Shown: in pieces, positions 28,369 through 37,337 of the stretch
Numbering within the stretch: position 1 is the stretch's first letter
Layout of the letters: each line of letters starts with the position of its first letter
Source: Micromonospora pisi
Lineage (GTDB): Bacteria; Actinomycetota; Actinomycetes; Mycobacteriales; Micromonosporaceae
NCBI RefSeq assembly: GCF_003633685.1
Contig: NZ_RBKT01000001.1
Location: 2,170,001-2,234,000, forward strand
Length of the DNA stretch: 64,000 nucleotides
Reading direction: 5' to 3'
The notes under the pieces: model-generated
What the model was told of the DNA's origin: nothing
Seen by the model: only the letters and a program-made list of their open reading frames with translations
Database searches by the model: none
Made by a program: the position numbers and the translations under genes

Positions 28369-29793
28369 GTGACCACCACCTCTGTCAGCGCTGATTCGTC
28401 GACCGTGGACTACCGCGACCCTGAGCTGCGACTCCGGGCGCTCTTCGACGACGGCTCACTACGCCTGCTGATGCCGCGCGACGACTCGGGCGTGCTCTGG
28501 GCCCGGGGCGAGATCGACGGCACCCCGGCGGTGGCGTACGCGACCGACGCGACCCGGATGGGTGGCGCGATGGGCACCGTCGGGTGCCAGCACATCGTCG
28601 AGGCGATCGACACCGCGGTCCGCGACCGGGTGCCGGTGCTCGGGCTCTGGCACTCCGGCGGCGCCCGGCTGGCCGAGGGCGTGGTGGCACTCGACGCGGT
28701 CGGCCAGGTCTTCGCCGCCATGGTGCGCGCCTCCGGACGGGTGCCGCAGATCTCGGTAGTGCTCGGCCCGGCGGCCGGTGGCGCCGCGTACGGCCCGGCC
28801 CTGACCGACATCGTGGTGATGAGCGGCGCCGGCCGGATCTTCGTGACCGGGCCGGAGGTGGTCCGCAGCGTCACCGGTGAGCAGGTCGACATGGAGCGGC
28901 TCGGCGGCCCCGAACCGCACGGTCGCCGCTCCGGCGTGGTGCACGTGACCACCAAGGACGACGAGTCGGCCCTGGCCGAGTCGCGCAAGCTGGCCGCGCT
29001 CCTGGGCCACCAGGGTCGGCTCAGCCCGGCTGACATCCCGGCCGCCGGTCAGGAGGGCCACGACCTCGCCGCGCTGATGCCGGCCGAGACCAACCGGGCG
29101 TACGACGTCAAGCCGGTGGTGAAGGCGCTGCTCGACGCCGCCGGGGTGGAGTTGCACGCCAAGTGGGCGCCGAACGTGGTCACCGTGCTCGGACGTTTCG
29201 CCGGCCGTACCGTCGGCGTGATCGCGAACAACCCGCTGCGCCTCGGCGGCTGCCTGGACGCCTCCAGCGCCGAGAAGGCGGCCCGGTTCGTGCGCATGTG
29301 CGACTCGCTCGGGGTGCCGCTGATCGTGCTGGTCGACGTGCCGGGTTACCTGCCCGGTCTCGGTCAGGAGTGGGACGGCGTGGTACGCCGGGGCGCCAAG
29401 CTGCTGCACGCCTTCGCCGAGGCGGTCGTGCCCCGGGTGACCCTGGTGACCCGCAAGGCGTACGGCGGCGCGTACATCGCGATGAACTCGCGTTCGCTCG
29501 GTGCCACCGCCGTCTTCGCCTGGCCGAACGCGGAGGTTGCCGTGATGGGCGCCTCGGCTGCGGTCAACATTCTGCACCGCAAGAAGCTCGCCGCCACCCC
29601 GGCGGCGGAGCGGGAGGCGCTGCGGGCACAGTTGATCGAGGAGCAGACCAAGACCGCCGGTGGGGTGAACCGGGCGCTGGAGATCGGCGTGGTCGACGAC
29701 GTGATCGAGCCGGCGCAGACCCGCCGCCGGATCGCCGACGCCCTGGCCGCCGCCCCGGCCGCCCGCGGCTCCCACGGCAACATCCCGCTGTAA
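28369..29793 (+). CDS. accD: Acyl-CoA carboxylase beta (carboxyltransferase) subunit
   Basis: A 474-residue carboxyltransferase that makes malonyl-CoA (or methylmalonyl-CoA) from carboxybiotin. The two crotonase-like halves have oxyanion-hole motifs GPAAGGAAYGPALTDIV and RKAYGGAYIAMNSRSLGA, and IVLVDVPGYLPGLGQEWDG is diagnostic. Position after fabF equals accD6 of the mycobacterial FAS-II operon. I start at GTG 28369, with TTGGAGG seven bases upstream; a TTG at 28357 in frame lies in that ribosome site. The biotinylated alpha subunit is encoded elsewhere. Confidence 0.93.
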   Translation: MTTTSVSADSSTVDYRDPELRLRALFDDGSLRLLMPRDDSGVLWARGEIDGTPAVAYATDATRMGGAMGTVGCQHIVEAIDTAVRDRVPVLGLWHSGGARLAEGVVALDAVGQVFAAMVRASGRVPQISVVLGPAAGGAAYGPALTDIVVMSGAGRIFVTGPEVVRSVTGEQVDMERLGGPEPHGRRSGVVHVTTKDDESALAESRKLAALLGHQGRLSPADIPAAGQEGHDLAALMPAETNRAYDVKPVVKALLDAAGVELHAKWAPNVVTVLGRFAGRTVGVIANNPLRLGGCLDASSAEKAARFVRMCDSLGVPLIVLVDVPGYLPGLGQEWDGVVRRGAKLLHAFAEAVVPRVTLVTRKAYGGAYIAMNSRSLGATAVFAWPNAEVAVMGASAAVNILHRKKLAATPAAEREALRAQLIEEQTKTAGGVNRALEIGVVDDVIEPAQTRRRIADALAAAPAARGSHGNIPL

Positions 29794-29794
29794 C

Positions 29795-29853
29795 GGTGTA
29801 AGGAAGGGCCCCTTGTTAACGCATAGCGTTAACAAGGGGCCCTTCCTTACACC
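29795..29853. repeat. Palindromic intergenic repeat, copy 6 (class B)
   Basis: A 28-bp perfect inverted repeat with only ATA in the middle. The arm begins GGTGTAAGGAAGGGCCCC and ends TTGTTAACGC. It starts two bases after the accD stop and ends 46 bp before the next gene. Confidence 0.97.
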
Positions 29854-29899
29854 CGGGGCGGTTCGGGCGGGCGGAGGTGTCCGATTAGGGTTTACTCCC

Positions 29900-30619
29900 G
29901 TGGAAGCCACCGAGATCCGCAAGCTGGCCGCCCTCGAGGACACCCACTGGTGGTACCGGGAACGCCGGGCCCTGCTCGCCCGCGCGTTGCGCCGGCTCGC
30001 CACGGCCGGCGCGGGACCGGACCGGACCGGCGGTAGGGCGCTGGACATCGGGGCCGCTGGCGGCGGCAACACCCGGGTCCTGCGGGCACACGGGTGGCGT
30101 CCGGTGGCGCTGGAGTACAGCCCGGAGGGGGCCGAGGTGGCCGCCGAACGCGGGCTCCAGGTGTTGCGCGCGGATGCCCGGCACCTGCCACTGCCCTCGG
30201 CGAGCCTCGGCCTGGTGGTCGCCTTCGACATCCTCGAACACATCGAGGAGGACGCGCTCGCGGCGGCGGAGATCCGGCGTACGCTGCGCCCCGGCGGGAC
30301 CGCGCTGATCGCCGTACCGTGCGACATGCGGCTCTGGTCGGCCCACGACGTGGCGGTCGGGCACGTACGACGTTACGACCGGACATCGCTGGTGTCGGTG
30401 CTGGAGCAGGCCGGCCTGGTCGTCGACGACCTGTGGAGCTGGAACGTGGTGCTCCGCCCGGTCGCCGCCTGGCGCCGCCGCCGCTCCACCGGCAGCGACC
30501 TCGACGACCTGCCCGGCCTGGTCAACTTCGGCCTGCGCGCGGTCATCACCGCCGAACGCTATCTGCCGGTCAGGTCGCTACCCGGGGTGTCGCTGATGCT
30601 CCGCGCCCACCGCCCCTGA
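29900..30619 (+). CDS. Class I SAM-dependent methyltransferase
   Basis: A 239-residue enzyme. The SAM-binding motif is ALDIGAAGGGNTRVLRAHG, with motif II-like VLRADARHLPLPSASLGLVV and FDILEHIEED; the opening HWWYRERRALLARAL is common in methyltransferases placed with membrane glycosyltransferases. The substrate is unknown. GTG 29900 is chosen by family alignment; no ribosome site is present, but TAGGGT at 29887 could be a -10 box for a leaderless message. The glycosyltransferase pair lies convergent downstream. Confidence 0.85.
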   Translation: MEATEIRKLAALEDTHWWYRERRALLARALRRLATAGAGPDRTGGRALDIGAAGGGNTRVLRAHGWRPVALEYSPEGAEVAAERGLQVLRADARHLPLPSASLGLVVAFDILEHIEEDALAAAEIRRTLRPGGTALIAVPCDMRLWSAHDVAVGHVRRYDRTSLVSVLEQAGLVVDDLWSWNVVLRPVAAWRRRRSTGSDLDDLPGLVNFGLRAVITAERYLPVRSLPGVSLMLRAHRP

Positions 30620-30691
30620 CGCGCCGCCCACCACCCCTGACGCGCGGGCGCGCGGGGACGGGCGGGGCGGGCGGGTAACCGGCGCCGCCGG

Positions 30692-32986
30692 TCAGCGGAG
30701 CTGGTAGACGGCGAGCCGGCCGTTGTCGAAACGGCGGTCCGCCAGGGTGGCCAACACCTCGGCCTCCTGCCCGACGGAACGGTCCACGACCAGCCAGCGC
30801 ACGCCGTAGCGGTCCCGCAGATCGGCGAGGCCGGCCTCGGTCGGGGCGGTGAAGGCCGCGTCGTTGGCCCGCAGCCGCGTCTGGTCCCAGAACGGGACGT
30901 ACGGCCCGTCCGGCTGCCCGACCAGTTTGGGGGTGAACGCCCACCCCTCGACCAGCACCGAGCGCTCGGTGTACGCGCTGACCCAGAACGACCGGGCGTC
31001 GCACCTGCCGTTGACCACCGCACGGCAGTACGCGTTGGTCGCCACCACGTCGTCTGCTTCGCTGTGCTCGTACACCCAGCGGGCCGCCGCCACCCGGGAC
31101 TGCGGCATCGGCACCACCGCGTACGCCCCGCCGTTGGCGTAGCGGTGTGCCGCCGCCGCGTCCATCACCAGCCCCGGCGCCCCGGCGACCAGGATTCCGG
31201 TGAGCAGTACGGCGGCACCCCGGCCGCGCAGTCCGGTCCAGCGACCGGCCAGGGCCGGCCAGACCAGGGCGCCGAGCAGGGCGAGACCGGTGAGGGCCGC
31301 CGCCCACCAGAGCAGTGGCCGCAGCGGGTCCCAGACCGGGCCGGGGTGGACGATGGCCTGGTTGTTCAGCTGGATCAGGCAGAGCAGCAGCGCGAACCCG
31401 GCCGCGCCGGTGGCGAGCAGCACCCGGCCCCGCCGGTTCAGCCGGGCCCGTTCGATCAGTTCGGCGTATCCCCAACCGGAGGCGATCACGCCGAAGGCGA
31501 AGCCGGCCCGGGTGAAGTACTGGTTGCTGCTGCCGGGGTGCCCGACCAGCAGGTAGATCACGGGGCCGATGACCGCGCCGCCGAGCAGGAACACCTGCAC
31601 CGGTTCGAGCCGGAACCGGCGGTGGTGCAGCAGCGCCACGATGCCGGCCAGCCGCAGTTGCAGGTTGAGCAGGAAGGCCAACCCCACCGCGCCCCAGAGC
31701 AGGACGGAGGCACCGGCACCCCGGTCGGCGGCGGCGCCGACGAAGGGCCGGAGGCCGGAGAAGGGGTCGACGGTCACGCCGTGGCTCTCGAAGGCGAAGA
31801 GGACTGCGGTGGCGAAGCCCTGCGCGGCGAGCGCCAGCATCCCGGCGACGATCACCGACCAGGCGAGCCGGCGACGTACCACCAGCGCGACCAGGGCGGT
31901 CAGCCCGAGCGCGGCGGCGACCACCGGCACCGAGCTGGCCTTGGCACCGGTGGAGGCGGCGAGCAGCAGCACCACCAGCACCCAGGCACCCCGTCCCAGC
32001 GGCGGTACGGCGACACCCCGGGCCGGGCCGATCCGGTCGGCCAGGACCGCGATCAGCGGCAGCAGCAGGACCCAGCTGTACGTCATCGACGGGCTGCCCC
32101 AGACGATGAAGGTCGCCTGGGTGCCGAAGAGCTGACGGATGCCGTTCTCGTAGCCGAACTCGCCTACGGTGAACATCAGCGCGGCCGCCACCGCACCCGC
32201 GTACGGGCGGCCGCTGATCCGCCAGCCGACGACCGCGACCAGCAGCACCGCGAGCAGGCAGAGCGTCGGTACGGCCAGCCGGAAGAAGACCGTGGGCAGG
32301 TCCACCCCGCTGACCAGGTTCGCCGCCGCCATGTGGGCGAAGCCGAACCAGTGGTAGTGCAGTGGTTCCCCGGCGACCTGCGGCACCTCCGGCGGCATCT
32401 GGTGGGTGGCCGCACCGGCGATGGAGAGCTGGAACGGCAGGTCGATGTACTGCGCCTGCTCCTCCCCGAGGGGGAGGATCGGGTTGCGGTAGAGGAACGA
32501 CTCGGCCAGGTAGATGGTGAAGCCGGCGATGATCGCCGCGACCGACCAGGCCCAGCCGGTCGGGACCGGGGTGTAGCCGGTGACCCGCCAGTGCCGGCGC
32601 AGCCGGGGTACGGCCACGAAGGGCAGCACCACCGCGAGCGGCCAGAGCCACAGCCGGTGTTCGAGCCCGAGTCCGGTGAAGACCGCCCAGGCGGCCAGTT
32701 CCAGCACCAGCCCGACGGCGGCGCCGACGGCGAGGTCCTCGACCAGGGTGTGTGGCCGGGCCCGTAGCGCGCGGTAGACGAGGGTGCCGGGGAGCACCAC
32801 GGCGAGCAGGGCGTACCCGGTGTAGCGGGCGATGTCCAGGGCCGGGGTGTCGGCGCTGAGCAGGATGACGACGACGAAGACGAAGGCGGCGAGCGCGGGT
32901 GCGTACCGGGGCAGCGCCTCGGCGGCCCGGTGGGGGCGGGTGGTCGGGGTGCCGAGTGCCGGCGCCCCGTCGGCGACGGCGGTCAC
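30692..32986 (-). CDS. Multispanning GT-C-like membrane protein
   Basis: A 764-residue protein with about 16 hydrophobic segments and a C-terminal soluble domain of about 150 residues (from AHRYANGGAYAVVPMPQSR). An extracytoplasmic loop with EEQAQYIDLPFQLSIAGAAT and LHYHWFGFAHMAA resembles GT-C glycosyltransferases that use polyprenyl-phosphate sugars. It overlaps the GT2 gene by four bases. The likely scheme is that GT2 makes a polyprenyl-phosphate sugar and this protein moves the sugar to an outside acceptor (inference). Confidence 0.7.
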   Translation of the reverse strand: MTAVADGAPALGTPTTRPHRAAEALPRYAPALAAFVFVVVILLSADTPALDIARYTGYALLAVVLPGTLVYRALRARPHTLVEDLAVGAAVGLVLELAAWAVFTGLGLEHRLWLWPLAVVLPFVAVPRLRRHWRVTGYTPVPTGWAWSVAAIIAGFTIYLAESFLYRNPILPLGEEQAQYIDLPFQLSIAGAATHQMPPEVPQVAGEPLHYHWFGFAHMAAANLVSGVDLPTVFFRLAVPTLCLLAVLLVAVVGWRISGRPYAGAVAAALMFTVGEFGYENGIRQLFGTQATFIVWGSPSMTYSWVLLLPLIAVLADRIGPARGVAVPPLGRGAWVLVVLLLAASTGAKASSVPVVAAALGLTALVALVVRRRLAWSVIVAGMLALAAQGFATAVLFAFESHGVTVDPFSGLRPFVGAAADRGAGASVLLWGAVGLAFLLNLQLRLAGIVALLHHRRFRLEPVQVFLLGGAVIGPVIYLLVGHPGSSNQYFTRAGFAFGVIASGWGYAELIERARLNRRGRVLLATGAAGFALLLCLIQLNNQAIVHPGPVWDPLRPLLWWAAALTGLALLGALVWPALAGRWTGLRGRGAAVLLTGILVAGAPGLVMDAAAAHRYANGGAYAVVPMPQSRVAAARWVYEHSEADDVVATNAYCRAVVNGRCDARSFWVSAYTERSVLVEGWAFTPKLVGQPDGPYVPFWDQTRLRANDAAFTAPTEAGLADLRDRYGVRWLVVDRSVGQEAEVLATLADRRFDNGRLAVYQLR

Positions 32987-34020
32987 CGCAGTGTGTCGGC
33001 GAGCGCGGCCCCGGTGCCGTCGCCGGCCGGTACGTCGCGGGCGGCACCGTTGACGACCGTCGGTGCGGGGGCGGGTGGTTCGCCGTCGGCGGTGTCGGTG
33101 GCGACGAAGTAGGCCGGTCGCCCCTGTACCGCGGTGTAGATCCGAGCCACGTACTCCCCCAGCAGACCGAGACAGAGCAACTGGACGGCCCCGAGGAAGA
33201 GCACCGCCACGTAGAGCGAAGGCCAGCCGCTGACCGTCGCGCCGAAGAAGTAGGCGACCACGGCGACCACCACCAGCAGCCCGCAGATCGCCACCCCGGC
33301 CAGGCCGAGCCAGGTGGCGAAGCGCAGCGGCGCGGCGGAGAAGCTGGTCACGCTGTCGGCGGCGAGCCCCACCATCCGGGACATCGGGTATTTGGTTCTC
33401 CCGGCCGCCCGGCTGTCGCGCAGGTAGGTCACCTCGCCGCTGGGAAAACCGAGCCAGGGTACGACCAGCCGCAGCACCGGGGTCCGTTCCGGCAGTTCCC
33501 GCAGCGCCTCCACGGCGGCCCGGCTGAGCAGCCGGAAGTCACCGGCCTGGGCGGGCACCTGTTTGCCGACGAGCCGGCGCATCAGCCGGTAGTACAGCCC
33601 GGCGGTCCACCGCTTGAAGAACGTGTCGGTACGCCGGTCGGCGCGCACCCCGTACACGATGTCGAGTTGCCCGAGCCGGGCGGCGTCGAGCATGTCGGCG
33701 ATCGTCTCCGGCGGATCCTGGAGGTCGGCGTCGAGGCTGACCACGTAGTCCCCACGGGCCCGCAGCACCCCGGCGACCAGCGCCGCCTGGTGCCCGCTGT
33801 TGCGCCGCAGCCGCAGCACCCGCAACTGTGGCCAGGTGGCCCGGGCGCGGGCGAGTGCGTTCGCCGTGCCGTCGGTGCTGCCGTCGTCGACGGCCACCAC
33901 CTCGTACGGTTCGGCGAGCCCGTCGAGGACGCCCCGCAGCCGCTCGACCAGCAGCGGGAGGACGCTCTCCTCGTTGAACATGGGCACGACCACGGACAGC
34001 ACCGGTCCCGGTTGCGTCAC
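32983..34020 (-). CDS. GT2 family polyprenyl-phosphate glycosyltransferase (DPM1/GtrB-like)
   Basis: A 345-residue enzyme. The GT-A domain opens SVVVPMFNEESVLPLLVERL, with nucleotide and metal motifs VDDGSTDGTA and SLDADLQDPPE, and the family stretch AGDFRLLSRAAVEAL. Two C-terminal transmembrane helices (LAGVAICGLLVVVAVVAYFF and AVLFLGAVQLLCLGLLGEYV) mark the GtrB/DPM1-like group that loads sugars on polyprenyl phosphate. Coupled by overlap to the GT-C gene downstream. Confidence 0.9.
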   Translation of the reverse strand: MTQPGPVLSVVVPMFNEESVLPLLVERLRGVLDGLAEPYEVVAVDDGSTDGTANALARARATWPQLRVLRLRRNSGHQAALVAGVLRARGDYVVSLDADLQDPPETIADMLDAARLGQLDIVYGVRADRRTDTFFKRWTAGLYYRLMRRLVGKQVPAQAGDFRLLSRAAVEALRELPERTPVLRLVVPWLGFPSGEVTYLRDSRAAGRTKYPMSRMVGLAADSVTSFSAAPLRFATWLGLAGVAICGLLVVVAVVAYFFGATVSGWPSLYVAVLFLGAVQLLCLGLLGEYVARIYTAVQGRPAYFVATDTADGEPPAPAPTVVNGAARDVPAGDGTGAALADTLR

Positions 34021-34132
34021 GGCCCGCGCACCCCCTCCGGTCGACCCGGCGGACAGGCGAACGCTACCAGCCGCCGGGGTTCGACAGCTCGACGATGGGT
34101 GGCCGGTGGACGTATCGCCGGCCCGCTCCGGG

Positions 34133-35878
34133 TCAGGCGGTGCAGGAACCGCGGGACAGGCCGGTCACCGGGACCGGGGAGTGTCCGGTCGGGCGGGCCT
34201 TGCCGGCGAGTACGTCGGCCAGCGCCGCCATCGAGACGGTGCTGGAGGAGTAGGTCGCCAGCAGCACCGGGGACTTCGCCGATTCCAGCAGGTACGGGGT
34301 GTCCATCGCCACGGTCACGCCGGCGGTGGCGTTCAGGTCGGCGGCGGCGTCGCCGTAGCCGACCAGGTGCACGACGGTGCCGCCCTGCGGGACCACCTGC
34401 ACCCCGGCCGCGGTCAGCGCGGAGGCGAGCGCGGCGGCGGTCTTCTCCCGGCCGTTCGAGGCGGTGACGGTCACCGGCCCGCGTACCGCCGCCTCGGCGC
34501 AGGTGCCGCGCAGCGCGGTGACCGACGCGGTCGCGACCCGCCGGGCGGCCTCCCGGTGGGCCGCGCTGTCGAGCGTCGACATCGCCGGTGCGGTGCGCCC
34601 GGCGAGCGTGAACTTCAGGGTGAGCACCCGGGTCGCCGCTTCGACCAGCCGGGTACGGGGCAGTGTCCCGGCGCGTACGGCGGCGAGCAGCCCGTCGTAC
34701 GCCTGGGTGACGTTCGGCGGCATCAGCAGCAGGTCGTTGCCGGCGTTGATGGCCCGTACGGCGGCCTCGCCCGGCGGGTAGACCTCTGCCGGTGCCATGT
34801 TCATGCCGTCCGAGACGACCACACCCTTGAAGCCGAGTTCTCCGCGGAGCAGGTCGGTCAGCACCTTGTGCGAGAAGGTCGCCGAGGTGCCGGGGTCGAT
34901 CGCGGTCACGTCGAGGTGGCCGGACATGACCAGCCCGGCGCCGGCCGCGATGCCGGCGGTGAACGGCGGCAGGTCCCCGGCGTCGAGCGCGGCCCGGTCC
35001 TGGGTGAGCACCGGCAGGTTGTCGTGCGAGTCGGCGGCGGTGTGGCCGTGCCCGGGGAAGTGCTTGAGGGTGGCCGCGACGCCCGCCCCCTGTAGGCCCC
35101 GGACGGCGGCGGCCACCTGGGCCGAGGTCGCCTTCGGGTCGTCGCCGAAGGAGCGGGAGCCGATCACGGTGCTGTGCGCCCCGAGTACGTCGGCGTCCGG
35201 GGCGAAGTCGACGTTGATGCCGAGGGCGGCGAGTTCGGTGCCGGCGGCCTGCCAGGCGCTCTCGGTCAGGGCCGGGTCCGCGGCGGCGCCGAAAGCCATC
35301 GCGCTGGGCAGTACGGTCACCCCGGTGCCGATCCGGGTGACCACGCCGAATTCCTGGTCGGTGCCGATCAGCAGTGGTGCGGCACCGGCCGGTAGCTGGG
35401 CCCCGGCGGCCTGCAGACCGCCGGTCAGCTCGTGCACCTGGGCCGGGTTGTCGACGTTGGTGGTGACCTGGTTCTTGCCGGTCGGGTCGTCGGCGGAGAA
35501 GCCGACCAGGATCAGCCCGCCGAGCCGGTACTTCGCGATCATCTCGGCCGGGGTGTCCACCCCGGCCAGGGCCTTGTTCCCGGCTGCCGAGCCGGCGGTG
35601 ACCTTGGTCGCCGAGTTGCCGTAGGCGTACGGCATCAGCACCTGGCCGACCATGTCCTCGTCGGTGAGGCGGCCGACCAGTTCGGCCGCCCGCGCCGCCG
35701 GGTCGGCCCCGCCGGACGGGCCGGGGGCGACCGGGGTGGCGGATCCGCACTGCTGCCCGGCCGGGCAGCCGGGGTCCGCGCCGGTGGCGCCCTGGTCGGA
35801 TCGACCGGCACAGCCGGTCGCGGTCAGCGCGGCCAGAACGGCGAGCGCGGCGAGGGTACGCCGGAGGGGGATCGGCAT
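34133..35878 (-). CDS. GH3 beta-N-acetylhexosaminidase-like lipoprotein
   Basis: A 581-residue lipoprotein with lipobox LTATGC (Cys23). The GH3 barrel has GTDQEFGVVTRIGTGVTVLP, the loop KHFPGHGHTAADSHDNLP with the His-Asp pair used as acid/base by NagZ-type enzymes, and the nucleophile Asp in GVVVSDGMNM. A C-terminal domain of about 170 residues follows. Role: release of beta-linked GlcNAc or related sugars from wall muropeptides or chitin outside the cell. Monocistronic, with GGAGGGG-type sequence upstream. Confidence 0.9.
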   Translation of the reverse strand: MPIPLRRTLAALAVLAALTATGCAGRSDQGATGADPGCPAGQQCGSATPVAPGPSGGADPAARAAELVGRLTDEDMVGQVLMPYAYGNSATKVTAGSAAGNKALAGVDTPAEMIAKYRLGGLILVGFSADDPTGKNQVTTNVDNPAQVHELTGGLQAAGAQLPAGAAPLLIGTDQEFGVVTRIGTGVTVLPSAMAFGAAADPALTESAWQAAGTELAALGINVDFAPDADVLGAHSTVIGSRSFGDDPKATSAQVAAAVRGLQGAGVAATLKHFPGHGHTAADSHDNLPVLTQDRAALDAGDLPPFTAGIAAGAGLVMSGHLDVTAIDPGTSATFSHKVLTDLLRGELGFKGVVVSDGMNMAPAEVYPPGEAAVRAINAGNDLLLMPPNVTQAYDGLLAAVRAGTLPRTRLVEAATRVLTLKFTLAGRTAPAMSTLDSAAHREAARRVATASVTALRGTCAEAAVRGPVTVTASNGREKTAAALASALTAAGVQVVPQGGTVVHLVGYGDAAADLNATAGVTVAMDTPYLLESAKSPVLLATYSSSTVSMAALADVLAGKARPTGHSPVPVTGLSRGSCTA

Positions 35879-35951
35879 GGTGTCATCCCATCAGTCCCCT
35901 CCTTATCCGGGCAACTTGACCAAGTGCGGACCGGGTACGGACCTGCACGGG

Positions 35952-36443
35952 TCAGCCGACCCGGGTGAGCAGCGTCACGGGGGCGCCGTCACCGGCGTAC
36001 CGGTACGGCTCCAGTTCGGCGTCCCAGGCGGTGCCGAGCGCCTTGTCCAGGGCGTGCGCCAGTGCCTCGGGAGCCCGTGCCGACGCCATGATCTCGCGCA
36101 GCCGGTCCTCGCCGAGTTGGATGTCACCGGCGGCGCCGGTGGTCGCCCGGAACAGTCCGCGTCCCGGGACGTACATGAACCGTTCGCCGTCGACCCCGGC
36201 GCTCGGTTCCTCCGTGATCTCGAAACGGATCATCGGCCACTGCCGGAGGGCAGCAGCCAGTTCCGCACCCGTCCCCGGCCGGCCGGACCAACTGCACTCC
36301 GCCCGGCGGGCGCCGGGATCGACGGGTTGAACCGTCCAGTGCAGATTGACCGGCACGGTAAGGACGCGCGCGATCGCCCACTCGACGTGTGCACACACGG
36401 CGAGTGGGGTCGAGTGGACGTATACGACGCCACGCGTTGGCAC
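35952..36443 (-). CDS. DUF3145 family protein
   Basis: A 163-residue conserved actinobacterial protein beginning TRGVVYVHSTPLAVCAHVEW. Other conserved parts are DPGARRAECSWSG and AWDAELEPYRYAGDG. The function is unknown; members lie near fatty-acid genes in several genomes. GTG start at the complement of 36441-36443 with GGGAGG upstream. No signal or membrane segment. Confidence 0.88.
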   Translation of the reverse strand: MPTRGVVYVHSTPLAVCAHVEWAIARVLTVPVNLHWTVQPVDPGARRAECSWSGRPGTGAELAAALRQWPMIRFEITEEPSAGVDGERFMYVPGRGLFRATTGAAGDIQLGEDRLREIMASARAPEALAHALDKALGTAWDAELEPYRYAGDGAPVTLLTRVG

Positions 36444-36783
36444 GGTGACCTCCCGGAGAGCGAGGTGCGTCTTCCCCTACGACCTCGATCACCAGGCGAT
36501 CTGCAACACATGATGACTGCTGTGACGGATGGTGCGCCAGAGAATCGGAATTTTGGCATGCCGGAATAGCCGTACCGCTAGTGGGTGTTCATTCCTCACG
36601 ACAGGCCGCGGTCGCCGTCCGGCTCCCGTGGTCGTGTAAAGTTCACTCGGCGTCCTGTGCCCCAGGCCGCCAAAAATGCAGTTCGGCGGCCCCGGCCACT
36701 TCGGCGACCGGGCCACCAGGCGCGTCCGGCGTGTTGCCGTCGCGCATTCCGTCCTCCCGTTATGTCTGGCAAGGAGTACTTCC
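36444..36783 (+). promoter_or_regulatory. Intergenic region with probable promoter for next gene
   Basis: 340 bp between divergent genes. TAAAGT at about 36638 could be a -10 box (TGTAAAGTTCAC), and GGCAAGGAG just before 36784 is the ribosome site. I see no gene or strong dyad here. Confidence 0.35.
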
Positions 36784-37113
36784 GTGGCGAGCAACACCTC
36801 AAAGACCGCGCGCGCGTCAGTCCGCGCCGGCCAGGCCGGTCAGGGTGGCGCCCTGAGCGTGCTCGGCGAGTTCAAGTACCTGATCCCGCTCAACGGCGGC
36901 AAGCACGCCTACGTGCGGAACCTGACCAACGGCAAGACCGTTCACGTCCGTACCGACTCCGACGCCTTCGTCGAGGAGGTCCGGCAGCTCGCCGGTGCCG
37001 GACACGCCGCCAAGATCCGGGCTGAGATCAGCGGCCTGGCCACGGCGTTCCCGGGCGACGGCTGGGACACCGCCGAGAAGCGTCTGGTCGAGGCCGGCGT
37101 CTTCACCGCCTGA
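36784..37113 (+). CDS. Conserved small actinobacterial protein
   Basis: A 109-residue soluble protein. The N-terminal ~20 residues are Ala/Ser/Arg-rich (MASNTSKTARASVRAGQAGQ). A compact domain follows (FKYLIPLNGGKHAYVRNLTN, then HVRTDSDAFVEEVRQLA). No known family function. GTG 36784 with AAGGAG nine bases upstream; a strong terminator follows, so it is monocistronic and probably well expressed. Confidence 0.75.
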   Translation: MASNTSKTARASVRAGQAGQGGALSVLGEFKYLIPLNGGKHAYVRNLTNGKTVHVRTDSDAFVEEVRQLAGAGHAAKIRAEISGLATAFPGDGWDTAEKRLVEAGVFTA

Positions 37114-37131
37114 GTCGACCCGCAGCACACG

Positions 37132-37168
37132 AACGCCCCGTTCCGGCCGAGCGCCGGGCGGGGCGTTT
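37132..37168 (+). terminator. Rho-independent terminator
   Basis: AACGCCCCG and CGGGGCGTT form a perfect 9-bp stem with inner partial pairing, followed by a short T stretch (TTTGTCG), 18 bp after the small gene. Confidence 0.8.
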
Positions 37169-37337
37169 GTCGCTTTCCGCACCCCTGGGGGTTTCCGCAC
37201 CGCGTCGCGCTCGACGTCCGGTTTCGGCGATCACGGTCACCCGGCCACCCAGAGCCGGACAGCGGCATGAAATGAAGATCACGGGTACGCTTGTTACCCG
37301 TGGGTAGTGGCACCCCCGGAGCGAACGGGAGGTAGCC

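Noticed and set aside
31064-32767. A 567-residue plus-strand frame over the GT-C gene
   Set aside because: Gln/Gly/Arg-rich shadow with no domain; the minus-strand frame has clear transmembrane helices.
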